Shown here: positions 52,694-62,073 of the stretch, one piece after another | Position numbering within the stretch: the stretch's first letter is position 1 | Layout: each line of letters begins with the position of its first letter | Assembly: GCF_009859475.1 (NCBI RefSeq) | Contig: NZ_CP044549.1 | Location: forward strand, 5,642,001 to 5,706,000 | Source of the DNA: Hydrogenophaga sp. BPS33 | Lineage (GTDB): Bacteria > Pseudomonadota > Gammaproteobacteria > Burkholderiales > Burkholderiaceae_C | Direction of reading: 5' to 3' | DNA length: 64,000 nt | Translations under genes and position numbers: made by a program | The notes under the pieces: generated by a model | Databases searched by the model: none | Seen by the model: only the letters and a program-made list of their open reading frames with translations | Told to the model about the DNA's origin: nothing

Positions 52694-53128
52694 ATGAACG
52701 ACAACACCTCTTCTGCTTCACTCGAACGTTTTGTTCAGGCACAGCAGCGCGATTACGCGCAAGCCCTGGCAGAACTGCAGGCCGGGCGCAAGCGCACGCA
52801 CTGGATCTGGTACGTGCTGCCGCAACTGCGTGGGTTGGGACACAGCGCGATGGCGCAGCGGTACGGCATCGACGGGCGTGCGGAGGCCGAAGCGTATGTG
52901 GCGCACCCGGTGCTGGGGCCTCGGCTGGTGGCTTGCGTGCGGGCGTTGCTAAGCCACCCGGAACTCAGTGCGCAGGAGATGCTGGGTGAGGTGGACGCGA
53001 TGAAGTTGCGGTCTTGCCTGACGCTGTTTGCGGAGGTGGCGCCTGGAGAGGGGTGTTTCGCTGAGGCGTTGGACACGTTCTATGGCGGCCAGCGAGACGC
53101 GAGCACGTTGGCGCTGCTGGCGACATAG
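52694..53128 (+). CDS. DUF1810 family protein
   Basis: 144 aa. Signature FVQAQQRDYAQALAELQAGR and KRTHWIWYVLPQLRGLGHSA are characteristic of DUF1810, small helical proteins of unknown function. A GTG one codon upstream (52691) overlaps as an alternative start; GAGG precedes both. It follows the nucleotidyltransferase by 12 bases, possibly in the same transcript. Confidence 0.85.
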   Translation: MNDNTSSASLERFVQAQQRDYAQALAELQAGRKRTHWIWYVLPQLRGLGHSAMAQRYGIDGRAEAEAYVAHPVLGPRLVACVRALLSHPELSAQEMLGEVDAMKLRSCLTLFAEVAPGEGCFAEALDTFYGGQRDASTLALLAT

Positions 53129-53312
53129 CGGGTCGGTTCGCAAGCCGCCGCCGCACTTGCGAACTACGTCACGCAATCGCCAGCCAATCGCACACCCGTT
53201 CTTCTTCCACCGGCAATCTCCGCAGTGATTGAACATGGTCTCGCATACGATTTGCAACCGATGCACCTAGCGACGCAAAGCACAGCGCACCCGTTGCACC
53301 GAGATCGCCAGG

Positions 53313-53531
53313 ATGAAAAGAACCATTGCCCTCATCGCATTCACGCTATTGACGCTGGGTGGTGCATCCGCATCAGACCCGTGGGTGTCCCTGTGCGATG
53401 CGCAGGACGCGCTGCAGCACGGCGGAGGGCTCAACGCATGCGGGTGCCATTTCAACCGCAAGACGGGTGACTGTCATTGCCACCAGCGCAGAGGATGCGG
53501 GTGTGCGTGTCAGCCGGCGAGCTGCGGATGA
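53313..53531 (+). CDS. Small secreted Cys/His-rich protein
   Basis: 72 aa. A signal peptide of about 20 residues (MKRTIALIAFTLLTLGGASA) is followed by a mature part of about 50 residues with nine Cys and several His, containing GGGLNACGCHFNRKTGDCHC. This resembles the GCHxNRKTGxYHCH element seen at the end of some secreted nucleases and small periplasmic proteins. Metal binding is likely. The last codons overlap no other gene; the frameshifted gene starts 8 bases later. Function unknown. Confidence 0.6.
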   Translation: MKRTIALIAFTLLTLGGASASDPWVSLCDAQDALQHGGGLNACGCHFNRKTGDCHCHQRRGCGCACQPASCG

Positions 53532-53538
53532 ACCGCTG

Positions 53539-54265
53539 ATGGCGGCTGATCTTGCGCGCCTTCAAAGTCCCGCAGCTGTTCAAGCAGCGTTGGACGAGTT
53601 TTCTCGCCTCGGCCGCACGGCCTTCCTCTCCCGATACGGGTTTGGCAAGTCTCGTGACTTTCTCGTGCGCGATGGCAAGACGGGGCAGCTGTGCGACTCC
53701 AAGGCCATCGTTGGTGCCGCGTTCGGCCATCAATTCCCGGACGAAGGTCCCCTCAAAACTGCCGACTTTTCGGGTGGCGAAGCGACCGTCGTTCCGCGCC
53801 TGCAACGTCTTGGCTTCGAAGTGGTGCGCATCGGTGAGGACTGGACATCGGACGGCCCAACGCGATGAGGCCAACCGAACACTGGGACGCGCGGGCGAGC
53901 AATGGGTGATCGGCTTCGAGCAGCGGCGACTTGTCGATGCGGGGCATCCGGAGCTTTTCCAGAAGTTGGACTGGGTGTCGGACCGGCTTGGTGATGGCAC
54001 CGGGTACGACATCCTCTCGCACGACGGGCCGGGTGTGCATCGCTTCATCGAGGTCAAGACCACGAACGGTGGCTATGCTTCGTCCTTCATCATCAGCCGC
54101 AACGAGTTGGATTTTGCGAAAGAGGCGGAGGATGCGTTCCATCTCTACCGAGTCTTTCAATTCCGAGAAGAGCCGAGGCTCTATATTCTGAAGGGGCGGT
54201 TGGCAGAGCAGCTTCATCTGGAGCCCATTGACTACAGGGCGTCGTTTCGGCGCTTGGCGGGGTGA
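53539..54265 (+). pseudogene. Frameshifted McrA-head / DUF3883 restriction-type gene
   Basis: The N-terminal half (53539-53868) has ALDEFSRLGRTAFLSRYGFG and GHQFPDEGPLKTADFSGGEA, the ScoMcrA-type head domain that recognises modified DNA. It stops at TGA 53866-53868. The C-terminal half continues one frame later, from about codon 53864 (DEANRTLGRAGEQWVIGFEQ), as a DUF3883/NOV_C domain (GYDILSHDGPGVHRFIEVKT, a PD-(D/E)XK-like core). No start codon suits the second part alone. One extra base near 53850-53868 would explain the break. Total about 241 aa. A sequencing error cannot be excluded. Confidence 0.75.
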
Positions 54266-54376
54266 TCGAAATGACGCAGCGGTATCGGCCAACGAAAGAC
54301 CCGCTCAGACTGACAGCGGAAGTTCGCCCTTGCTGTCCTCGCCGGTAGATTTCGCCCCATAGCAGACCTCAGAAAT

Positions 54377-55159
54377 CTAGACCGTGGGCACCGTCCCACC
54401 ATCGATCACATGTTCCGAGCCCGACACCGATGCCGCGCGCGGAGACACCAGGAAGGTGATCAGGTCTGCGACCTCCTGCGGCTTGGCGGGACGCCCGACC
54501 GGAATCCCGCCGAGCCAGTCCATGACCATCTTCTTGCCGCCCTCGTAGTCTGTGCCCGCTTGGGCCGCCATTCGCTCGGCGAATGCAACCGAGGCCTCGG
54601 TCTCAATCCAGCCTGGCGAGACGCGCAGAACGCGAACGCCCTTGGGCGTGACCTCCTTCGACAGGGATTTGCTGTAGGTCGAGAGGGCGCCCTTGGCCGC
54701 GGCATAGGCGGTGGTGGACGCCGGAAGCGGAAGCACACGTTGAATCGAGGTCACGTGCAGGACGACGCCTGCGCCCTTTGCCAACATGGCGGGCAGCAGT
54801 GCGCGGTCAAGACGGACCGCGGACATGAAGTTCAGGTTCAGCTCACTGAACCACATCGCGTCGTCAAGGGCCGCAAAACCCCCTGCCGGCGCGTTCGATC
54901 CACCGAGAGAATTGATCAAGATGTCGACGCCGCCCCAGCGCTCGGTTACTGTGCGCGCGAGCCGTACCACGCCTTCTGCGGTCGTCAAGTCGGTCTGTAC
55001 GTAGGACACACCTTCAAGCGGCTTCTCGGGAGCAGAGCGCGCAGTCGTCATCACTTCTACGCCGGCATCCTGCAGGCTCTTGACGAGAGCCGCGCCCAGG
55101 CCCTTGGTGCCACCCGTCACCAGGGCACGCTGCCCTTTCAGTTGGAGGTCGAAGCTCAT
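54377..55159 (-). CDS. SDR-family oxidoreductase
   Basis: 260 aa classical SDR. Cofactor loop [16 protein letters not shown] in place of the usual NNAG ([14 protein letters not shown]), catalytic Ser in LHVTSIQ and YxxxK in [14 protein letters not shown] preference is likely from TTARSAPEK after beta-2. It forms a two-gene unit with the SnoaL-like gene (4-base overlap) divergent from a LysR regulator, the usual layout of LysR-controlled detoxification genes. Confidence 0.9.
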   Translation of the reverse strand: MSFDLQLKGQRALVTGGTKGLGAALVKSLQDAGVEVMTTARSAPEKPLEGVSYVQTDLTTAEGVVRLARTVTERWGGVDILINSLGGSNAPAGGFAALDDAMWFSELNLNFMSAVRLDRALLPAMLAKGAGVVLHVTSIQRVLPLPASTTAYAAAKGALSTYSKSLSKEVTPKGVRVLRVSPGWIETEASVAFAERMAAQAGTDYEGGKKMVMDWLGGIPVGRPAKPQEVADLITFLVSPRAASVSGSEHVIDGGTVPTV

Positions 55160-55482
55160 GCCGTGATCTCCAGCGATGCGATCAGGCCGCGCTCGAGTCG
55201 AAAGCGGTAAGACAGATCGATAGGGCTGCCCGGAAAGTTGCCCGTGACGTTTGCGCGGACAACCTGGAAGCCGTCCTCCCGCTCCAGCGCGAGCGGCACG
55301 GTGGTTGCGCTGTATTTGGCGGATGCCGCCGCCATAAAGGCCTTGATGGCGTCAACGCCCGTGTAGGTGCGCCCATCGTCCTTCATCACGGCTTGCGCTG
55401 TGAAGCAATACGCCAAGGCCTCGGGGTTGTGTTCGGCCGCAAAGTACGCGGCAATTGGTTCGGGAAGGGTCAGGGTGTGCAT
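55156..55482 (-). CDS. SnoaL-like / NTF2-fold small protein
   Basis: 108 aa. One NTF2-like domain: [40 protein letters not shown] and the final beta strand [15 protein letters not shown]. Such proteins are ketosteroid-isomerase-like enzymes or ligand binders. It is co-transcribed with the SDR gene. LysR regulation is inferred from the divergent LysR gene 102 bases away. Confidence 0.83.
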   Translation of the reverse strand: MHTLTLPEPIAAYFAAEHNPEALAYCFTAQAVMKDDGRTYTGVDAIKAFMAAASAKYSATTVPLALEREDGFQVVRANVTGNFPGSPIDLSYRFRLERGLIASLEITA

Positions 55483-55584
55483 GCTTTGGGGTCCATCTGG
55501 TGAATGAAGCCCTTAGGATGCGCGCCGAGATGAATTTAGAGAATGGCCTAGAATGTTTATGAGCTGTGTAGAAAGAAATACATA

Positions 55585-56523
55585 ATGCGCGGAGCCGAAT
55601 TCGCGGAGCTGAAGGCCTTCGCGGCCGTGGTCGAACGAGCGAGCTTCGCCCGGGCGGCAGAGCATTTGGGCCTATCGCCTTCTGCGCTCAGCCAGACCAT
55701 TCGGCAACTTGAAAGCCGGATCGGCGCACGCCTTCTCAATCGCACGACACGAAGCGTCGCGCCATCGGCCACTGGCGAACTGCTCTACAAGCGCATCGCC
55801 CCACTGTTCCGCGAGATGGCTGTTGCAGTAGCCGAAGCCAGCGAAGCCGCAGGACAGACCACTGGCACGCTTCGCATCAACACGCTGGGAATCGCCGCTA
55901 GAACCATCATTGCGCCCAGGCTTTCACGCTTTCATCAGGCGTACCCAGACGTGGTGCTCGACATCGTGGTCGATGACGCATTGGCCGATATCGTCGTTGG
56001 TCGTTTCGACGCCGGCATCCGCGTGGGTGGGCGGCTTGAGAAGGACATGGTTGCCGTCCGTCTCACGCCAGACCTCAACATGGTTGCAGTGGCGTCTCCC
56101 GAGTACCTGGCTGCTCGGGGTGTACCCAAGACACCCGCCGATCTGCACAGCCATGCATGCATCAACTGGCGGCTCCAGATGGATGGCAGGCACTACCGCT
56201 GGGAGTTCGAGAAAAGGGGAAAAAGACTTGAAGTCGCGGTCGACGGCCCCGTCGTCACCAATCACGCCGACATCGGCATTGCGGCTGCGCTGAACGGCCT
56301 CGGTATCGCTTATCACTTCGAGCAAGACGGCGTGGGCGACCTCCTGGCCCAGGGCCGGTTGGTCCAGGTCCTGGCGGACTGGTCAATCTCGCGGCCGGGG
56401 ATGTTCCTCTACTACCCGAACAGGCGGCATCGACCAGCCCTCCTTGGTGCTTTCATCGACTGTCTGTTGGACAAGGACCTGGAAGGCATCCCCCGCAAGC
56501 CCCGGGTCGCCAGATCGACTTGA
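55585..56523 (+). CDS. LysR-family transcriptional regulator
   Basis: 312 aa. N-terminal winged HTH (about 1-60: ELKAFAAVVERASFARAAEH, LSPSALSQTIRQLESRIGAR) and a periplasmic-binding-protein-like effector domain (about 90-300, IDIVVDDALADIVVGRFDAG-like). It is divergent from the SDR/SnoaL pair and probably regulates it. The gap 55483-55584 should hold its binding site, but I could not define a unique T-N11-A box. Confidence 0.9.
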   Translation: MRGAEFAELKAFAAVVERASFARAAEHLGLSPSALSQTIRQLESRIGARLLNRTTRSVAPSATGELLYKRIAPLFREMAVAVAEASEAAGQTTGTLRINTLGIAARTIIAPRLSRFHQAYPDVVLDIVVDDALADIVVGRFDAGIRVGGRLEKDMVAVRLTPDLNMVAVASPEYLAARGVPKTPADLHSHACINWRLQMDGRHYRWEFEKRGKRLEVAVDGPVVTNHADIGIAAALNGLGIAYHFEQDGVGDLLAQGRLVQVLADWSISRPGMFLYYPNRRHRPALLGAFIDCLLDKDLEGIPRKPRVARST

Positions 56524-56878
56524 CCATAAGGCTTCGAGGTCGGTTCAAGACTGAACCCGGTCCTCCGCGCCTAGCTTCATGAATGACCGCTGATTCGAAG
56601 AGCGGTCAGTGCGCCTCCACCTCACCGACTTAGCGAAGACCGCCCGTTACCGGTCTTTGCGCTGGTGCGGCCGGGAGGGTCCATCTGGACGACTACCGTT
56701 GAGTTTCCAGATGGGGTGAGTCATACAGCCGGCTTGGGAAAGGAAGGCGTCGGACTTCAGTGCGAGTTCATCCACGTGATCCGCTTCTTGTCATCGGCGA
56801 CGACGCTCTGAGGTGTAGGGACGTCCTGCATGGAATTTCCTTTCCGGAGAAAGATTATTCCCACGGCCCGAAGTGTTG
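56524..56878. other. 355-base non-coding gap with hairpins
   Basis: No gene supported. It holds a small hairpin just after the LysR stop (GGTTCA-AGAC-TGAACC, 56542-56557, possible terminator) and a 9-bp inverted repeat (CCATCTGGA 56681-56689 with TCCAGATGG 56706-56714). The rest shows no coding pattern. Confidence 0.6.
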
Positions 56879-58186
56879 CTACTGCAACAGCTCATGCCCA
56901 TGCGACACCAGAAACAACAGCACCCCAATGCAACACCCCACGGCCGTGCCGCTGATGCGGATGTATTGCAGGTCCGGGCCGATGCTCACTTCGATCTGCC
57001 GCGACATGGCCTTCGCGTCCCACTGGCGCACGGTGTCGCGGATGTGGCGCGTGAGAAAGTCGGCGAACGGCGGCGCGGCCGATGCGGCGATGGACTGGAT
57101 GTGGTCGTTGAGGGAGGTGCGCAGCTCGGCGTCCTGCGCGATCTTTTCGCCGAGCCACACGCCGATGCGCTCAACACGCCGCTGCAGCTCGGGTGAGCTG
57201 GAGGCCAGGTCGTTGGACAGCCAGGTTCTGAGCGCCTTCCACAGGCTGCTCGCGTACGCCGCCAGCTCCGGGTTGTTCAGCACATAGGCCTTGATCTCTT
57301 CGCCCTTGCGGCGGAAATCCTCGTCCGTCTTGAGCTTGCCCACCAGGGTCTGCAAGGCTTCGTCGAAGGCTTCGCGCAATTCGTGCGCCGGGCTGTTCGC
57401 CACCTCCGCCAGAAAGCGCTTCACGCCCGCGCTGGCTGCCTGGGCGGCCTGGTTGCCGATCCATTCCGTGGGCAGAAGCATCTGCTTGTACTTGTGGTCT
57501 TCCTTCAGCCAAGCCACGACGCGGGCGGCGATCTCGTCGCGCACCTCGGGCCGGCTCAGCCACTGCGCCAACTGGGTCAACCCGGCGTCGAGCAACTGCT
57601 GGTGCCGCCCGCCTTTGGTCAGCATCTCGAGCACCGAGCCCAGGGCGGGCGAGAAGTCCAGCCGGCCCACCACGGTGCGCGCGGCATCGCTGATGAAGCT
57701 CTGGATGCGCCGGTCGTCCACGAGGTCGAGCCAGCCGTTCACCAGATCTGCCGTGTGCCGGCCCACGCGCCGCGCGTTGGTGGGCTGTCGCAACCAGTCG
57801 GCGAAGCGCTGGACGGGATCGCTCTGCTGTATCAGCGCCGCCAAGGCCTGCGGGTTGAGGAATTTGTCGCGCACAAAGTCGGCCAGGTTGGCCGCGATGC
57901 GGTCCTTGTTCTCCGGAATGATGGCGGTGTGGGGAATCGGCAGTCCCAAGGGGCGGCGGAACAAGGCCACCACCGCGAACCAGTCGGCCAGGCCGCCGAC
58001 CATCGCGGCCTCTGCGCCCGCTTTGAGCAAGCGCATGGCGAAGGTGGGCGGAAGGAAGAGCGTGGCAACGAAGACGGCCGTGGCGACAGCCAGGCAACCC
58101 AGCGCGACCAGCTGCATGCGCCGCAGCCGCACCTCCGCACCGAACCCGCTCGGGTCCCTCCCCTGACGCATCTGCTTTTCGACCAA
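56879..58186 (-). CDS. DUF445 family membrane-associated protein
   Basis: 435 aa. An N-terminal membrane hairpin (about 25-65: LGCLAVATAVFVATLFLPPT, AGAEAAMVGGLADWFAVVAL) and a C-terminal membrane helix (GCCIGVLLFLVSH) bracket a long helical region (about 85-410). The blocks LADWFAVVALFRRPLGLPIP and IPENKDRIAANLADFVRDKF identify DUF445 (YjiN-like). Function unknown; some members affect envelope integrity. Monocistronic, with two alternative Met starts inside the first 25 codons. Confidence 0.88.
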   Translation of the reverse strand: MVEKQMRQGRDPSGFGAEVRLRRMQLVALGCLAVATAVFVATLFLPPTFAMRLLKAGAEAAMVGGLADWFAVVALFRRPLGLPIPHTAIIPENKDRIAANLADFVRDKFLNPQALAALIQQSDPVQRFADWLRQPTNARRVGRHTADLVNGWLDLVDDRRIQSFISDAARTVVGRLDFSPALGSVLEMLTKGGRHQQLLDAGLTQLAQWLSRPEVRDEIAARVVAWLKEDHKYKQMLLPTEWIGNQAAQAASAGVKRFLAEVANSPAHELREAFDEALQTLVGKLKTDEDFRRKGEEIKAYVLNNPELAAYASSLWKALRTWLSNDLASSSPELQRRVERIGVWLGEKIAQDAELRTSLNDHIQSIAASAAPPFADFLTRHIRDTVRQWDAKAMSRQIEVSIGPDLQYIRISGTAVGCCIGVLLFLVSHGHELLQ

Positions 58187-58306
58187 GCGCTCACCTCCTC
58201 GACGTTCGCCCTGAGCGGCGCAGTGCGCGCCGCAGAGCTACATTCTTGCGCTTTTGTGCCCGTCGGTTTTCGAGCGGGGTGTGGCGCAGCGGCTGCGCAG
58301 GCCGCC

Positions 58307-58807
58307 TCAGCGTTTCCCGTTGGGATGGCCGGGCGCCGGTTTCGGCGGCACCGCGTCGCCCTCAGGCTCTTCACCCCCCGGCGCTTCGTCGGCCTCCTCT
58401 TCTTCGCCCGGCGGTGCGTCGGTGATGGCTTGTGCCCCATCCATGAAGGACAGGTCCAGGTCTTCTTCCGCATCGGCATCGGCGTCACCGCCGCCCGGCG
58501 CAAAAACCCGGTCCACGCCGATGTCCCAGCCGTCCTGCCTGCCGCCGTCGCCCGTGGCACTGCGGCTCTCTCCGGTCCCGGAAGCGTCGCTGGAAGAATC
58601 GAGCGCTTCGGGCGTGAGCGGCGCGGCGCTCTCGTCCTCGCGGGCCGCGACATCGGCAGGAATGTTGGGATCGCCGCCCTCGCTGTCGTCGATGCCCATC
58701 ATGTCGCTGCCGCTGTCGGAGGAGTCGCCGGGGCCGAGGGCGGCGGTGTCGCGGCCGGCGGGTTCGGTGGGCGCAAGGCTCGCGCCTTGGATGCTGCTGC
58801 GTGCCAT
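58307..58807 (-). CDS. Acidic, intrinsically disordered protein of unknown function
   Basis: 166 aa, extremely rich in Asp, Glu, Gly and Ser with almost no aromatic residues (FMDGAQAITDAPPGEEEEAD is typical). No signal peptide, helix bundle or motif. The ATG has GGAAAC upstream. The frame has clean codon usage and no competing long frame, so it is probably real, but its function cannot be guessed. It follows the DUF445 gene on the same strand. Confidence 0.55.
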   Translation of the reverse strand: MARSSIQGASLAPTEPAGRDTAALGPGDSSDSGSDMMGIDDSEGGDPNIPADVAAREDESAAPLTPEALDSSSDASGTGESRSATGDGGRQDGWDIGVDRVFAPGGGDADADAEEDLDLSFMDGAQAITDAPPGEEEEADEAPGGEEPEGDAVPPKPAPGHPNGKR

Positions 58808-58959
58808 GGTGTTTCCTTTCCAATCTTGTTGGCGATGGACAGGAAAAGGGCAGTTGGCGTGCCCGGCGGCACGGCGGGCCTTGGCGGGGGGTGGTACGCC
58901 GCGTTCGGCAACTCTTACGGAAATACATCCGCGCGCAGCCGACACAAGCTGCCAGCGAT

Positions 58960-59931
58960 CTACCTCAACAACTCCCGCCGCGCGAACCGCACCACCGTCA
59001 CACCCTTGCGCGCCTGTCGGGTGGAGGGCATCACGAGCACGCAGTTGTCGTACGGCGTCTTCACGGGTTCGCCATCGTTGGCGCCGATCACCGTGCCAGC
59101 TTCGGGGATCACTTCGAGGCCTTGGAAGGTCTCGCTGAAGGCAAAGCGCTCACTTCTCGCGACCACGGCATCCGTCACATGCAGGGCCCACTGCAAGGGA
59201 GCGTCGGGCTGCCGCCAGCCCGGCATCCAGCGCTGCTCGCACGCCTCGGCAACCGTGCCCGCTGCCAGCAGAAAGCGAGCGCACTGGTCGCGCGCCACGA
59301 CAAGGCTGGCGCGGTCGCCGTGGTGGCCGCACTCGATCAGCAGCGAGCGGGTGTCGGGCTGCTCGGCATCGGACTGGCCGAAACGACCGTAGTCGCGCAT
59401 GCGCACGCCGTCCTGGTGGCCGGCGTCCACGACCACGTGCGCCGGGGCACGCAGAAGGCGCGCCAGTGCCAGGTTGCGCGCGTGGGTGCCCACCAGCGAG
59501 AGCGGCAGGCCGGGTTCGTGCATGGAATGGAGGTCGAGCAGCCAGTCTGCACGCTGGACGAAGGGCTCCAGCACGGCCGCGCGGCGGCGTTCGCGCGAGT
59601 CCGCCTGGAACAGGCGCGCAGGCGCCCATTGCCGGTTCATGTCTTCGTCAACGAAGCGCGAGGCGTCGCCGTTGTTCGCGTCGAAGCGGTCGAAGGCGTC
59701 GAGGTTGCAGAACGCCAGGGTGAGAGATCCGCATGCGGGGCGCACGCCGGCTTCGAGCAGTTCCTTCAAGGCCCATGCGCCACAGAGCTCGTTGCCGTGC
59801 ACCAGTGCGCTCAACATGACGCGGCGCCCGGGTCGCTCGGCGTCGAAGTGCCACACGCCTTCGACGCCGGTGTTGCCCGCACGCCAGGGGCCCAGATCGG
59901 GAGGGGTCAGCGAGAACACGGTGCCACTCAC
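58960..59931 (-). CDS. Succinylglutamate desuccinylase/aspartoacylase-family zinc hydrolase
   Basis: 323 aa. Zinc ligands are visible in SALVHGNELCGAWAL (HxxE) and WLLDLHSMHEP (His); the Arg/Asn substrate segment DEDMNRQWAPARLF is present. Family members hydrolyse N-acyl amino acids in the cytoplasm. It overlaps the Bug gene upstream by 4 bases, so the Bug ligand may be its N-acylated substrate or a related acid. The C-terminal domain (about 225-320) is a typical beta barrel. Confidence 0.88.
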   Translation of the reverse strand: MSGTVFSLTPPDLGPWRAGNTGVEGVWHFDAERPGRRVMLSALVHGNELCGAWALKELLEAGVRPACGSLTLAFCNLDAFDRFDANNGDASRFVDEDMNRQWAPARLFQADSRERRRAAVLEPFVQRADWLLDLHSMHEPGLPLSLVGTHARNLALARLLRAPAHVVVDAGHQDGVRMRDYGRFGQSDAEQPDTRSLLIECGHHGDRASLVVARDQCARFLLAAGTVAEACEQRWMPGWRQPDAPLQWALHVTDAVVARSERFAFSETFQGLEVIPEAGTVIGANDGEPVKTPYDNCVLVMPSTRQARKGVTVVRFARRELLR

Positions 59932-60908
59932 TCCTTGATGTTCGCGAAATCAACGATCTTCTGGTACTTCGCCGTCTCTTCCACCAGGAACTTGCCCATG
60001 TCGACGTTGAGCGGCGCCACAGTGGAGCCGGCGTCTTCCATCTTCTTGCGGAAATCCGGCGTCTGCAGGACTTCGGCCAGCGCCTTGCGCAGGCGGGTGG
60101 TGATGGCCTCGGGCAGGTTGGGCGGTGCCATGAGGGCGAACCAGACGCTGATGTCCAGATTGCTGAGCGCGGGGTGATCGGCCAGCGGGGCGATCTCCGG
60201 TGCCACGGCGGAGCGCTTCTTTTCGGTGACGCCCAGCGCGACCACCTTGCCGCTGCGGATGTGCGAGAGCCCGCTGGAGAGCACGTACACGCCGAAGTCG
60301 ACCGTGCCGCCATACAGATCCGTCGTGAGCGGCCCGACGCCGCGGTACGGAATGTGCGACATGAAGAGACCGGCCTGCTGCTTGGCCATTTCGGCGGCGA
60401 GGTGCAGCGCGGTGCCCACGCCCGAGCTGCCGTACATGTATTTGCCCGGCCTGGACTTCACCGTGCCCACGAATTGGTCCACCGTCTTGATGCCGCTTTG
60501 GGTAGAGGCCACCAGCACCATGGGGGTGGAAGCGACCAGACCGACGGGCGTGAAGTCCTTGTAGCTGTACTTCACCGACGCCGAGATGAGCCGGTTGATC
60601 GCGATCTCGTTGTTGGCCCCCAGCAGCAGCGTGTAGCCGTCCGGCGCCGCGCGGGACACCTTGTGCGCGCCGATGGCGCCACCCGCGCCGCCCACGTTCT
60701 CCACCACCACCGGTACGCCGAGCTTCTTCGAGAGTTGATCGGCCACCGCGCGGCCGGTGAGGTCCGTGCTGCCGCCGGGCGGATAGCCGACCACGACGGT
60801 GATCGGACGGTCCGGGTAAGTGTCGGTTTGTGCATACGCCGGGGGCATCAGGCCGGCGGCGACCACCAACGGCAGAAACGGGGCAAGGCGCTTGGGGTTG
60901 AATCGCAT
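59928..60908 (-). CDS. Bug/TctC-family periplasmic solute-binding protein
   Basis: 326 aa from MRFNPKRLAPFLPLVVAAGL, signal peptide ending PAYA before QTDTYPD. Hallmarks: PITVVVGYPPGGSTDLTGRA, VVENVGGAGGAIGAH, DGYTLLLGANN and VKYSYKDFTPVGLV. The leader AGAGGAGACACCC precedes the ATG. It lies outside the acyl-CoA cluster and pairs with the aspartoacylase-like gene, divergent in role from the other seven. A LysR gene is upstream on the same strand. Confidence 0.9.
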   Translation of the reverse strand: MRFNPKRLAPFLPLVVAAGLMPPAYAQTDTYPDRPITVVVGYPPGGSTDLTGRAVADQLSKKLGVPVVVENVGGAGGAIGAHKVSRAAPDGYTLLLGANNEIAINRLISASVKYSYKDFTPVGLVASTPMVLVASTQSGIKTVDQFVGTVKSRPGKYMYGSSGVGTALHLAAEMAKQQAGLFMSHIPYRGVGPLTTDLYGGTVDFGVYVLSSGLSHIRSGKVVALGVTEKKRSAVAPEIAPLADHPALSNLDISVWFALMAPPNLPEAITTRLRKALAEVLQTPDFRKKMEDAGSTVAPLNVDMGKFLVEETAKYQKIVDFANIKE

Positions 60909-61013
60909 GGGTGTCTCCTCTTTGAATAGCTGCGATTCTTGGTTCGCTGTCTCGATGTGAATGTGCCAGAACGGCACCGACCCGTGCTTTTTTGAAATAT
61001 CGACGCGGGCCGG

Positions 61014-61907
61014 TCATTGCGCCGTGGAGGCGTCCCACAGCGATTCGGCCAACGGAGACAGGCGGCGCTTGGTGCGGACCATGCGCACCTCGAACGCGAT
61101 TTCCAGGGCCTTGCCCGCCAGCGGCGCAAGCTTGCCTTCCCGGTGCGCACCCACCGCCAACGACCACGGCAGCCAGGCCACGCCGAGGCCCTTGAGCACG
61201 TATTCGAGCAGCGCGTCTGCGGAATCGCACTGCAACACGGGTTTCAACCGCGGGGCCTGCGCGTGGTTCGAGAGGTGGTCGGACACCAGTTGCCCCAAGG
61301 CCAGGGTGTTGGCGTAGGCCAGGTAGGGCACGGGTTTGCTGGCGGAAAAGCGAAAGAGCGTCTTGCCGCCGGCCTGGGCGCGTGAGACGGGTACCAGCCG
61401 GTCGTGCGCCATGGTGTGTTGCAGGTACAGGGACGGCTGCAGGCGCTGCGTGACCGCGGGGTGGTAGTAGGTCAGCATGAAGTCGGCCTCACCGCGCTCG
61501 AAGCGCTGCAGCGTCTCGGCCATGGAGCCGGTGCGCACCTGGACACGCGCGGCGGCGGTGTGCGATCGCATGCGCCACAGCCAATCGGCGGCGAGGGTTC
61601 GGGCCAGGGTGCGCCCCGTTGCCAGCGTGACCACGCCCTGCCCCGGCACGGCGTCGTCCTGGATCTCGCTGCGCGCGAACGCAAGCGCCTCGACCGCCTG
61701 ACGGGCGTGCTGAAGCAAGGTCTCACCCGCGGCGGTGAGCGTCACCGGGCCCGCGTCCCTGAGCACCAGCTCGACGCCGGCCCATGCCTCCAGGCTCTTG
61801 ATCCGCCGGCCGAACGCCGGGTGCGTCACATGGCGCTGTGCGGCGGCTCGCACGAAGCTGCGGGTCTCGGACAAGGCGATGAGGTCTTCCAACCATTTGA
61901 TCTGCAT
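61014..61907 (-). CDS. LysR-family transcriptional regulator
   Basis: 297 aa. N-terminal HTH (MQIKWLEDLIALSETRSFVR, AAAQRHVTHPAFGRRIKSLE) and a substrate-binding domain (about 90-290, VTLATGRTLARTLAADWLWR). It lies 105 bases upstream of the Bug/hydrolase pair in the same direction and divergent from the halogenase-like gene, so either could be its target. The ATG chosen is the one giving the standard HTH register; the longer open frame upstream is rejected. Confidence 0.9.
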   Translation of the reverse strand: MQIKWLEDLIALSETRSFVRAAAQRHVTHPAFGRRIKSLEAWAGVELVLRDAGPVTLTAAGETLLQHARQAVEALAFARSEIQDDAVPGQGVVTLATGRTLARTLAADWLWRMRSHTAAARVQVRTGSMAETLQRFERGEADFMLTYYHPAVTQRLQPSLYLQHTMAHDRLVPVSRAQAGGKTLFRFSASKPVPYLAYANTLALGQLVSDHLSNHAQAPRLKPVLQCDSADALLEYVLKGLGVAWLPWSLAVGAHREGKLAPLAGKALEIAFEVRMVRTKRRLSPLAESLWDASTAQ

Positions 61908-62073
61908 GGGCTTCCCCCGTTGAGCGACTGGGACCGGTGCGCACTGGGCGCGCGCAGTGCCCCGGCGCTGACTGTATCCGGCCGTGCTTCGCGTTCCATG
62001 TTCCCGGGCCGATCCACGCCGCCGTGGTATTTTTCGCCTGCCCATTCGCACCTCAACAACGGGAGACGATTCG

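Noticed and set aside
53820..53870. Programmed frameshift in the McrA-head/DUF3883 gene
   Set aside because: No slippery heptamer or A/T-rich run near the junction; decay or sequence error is simpler.
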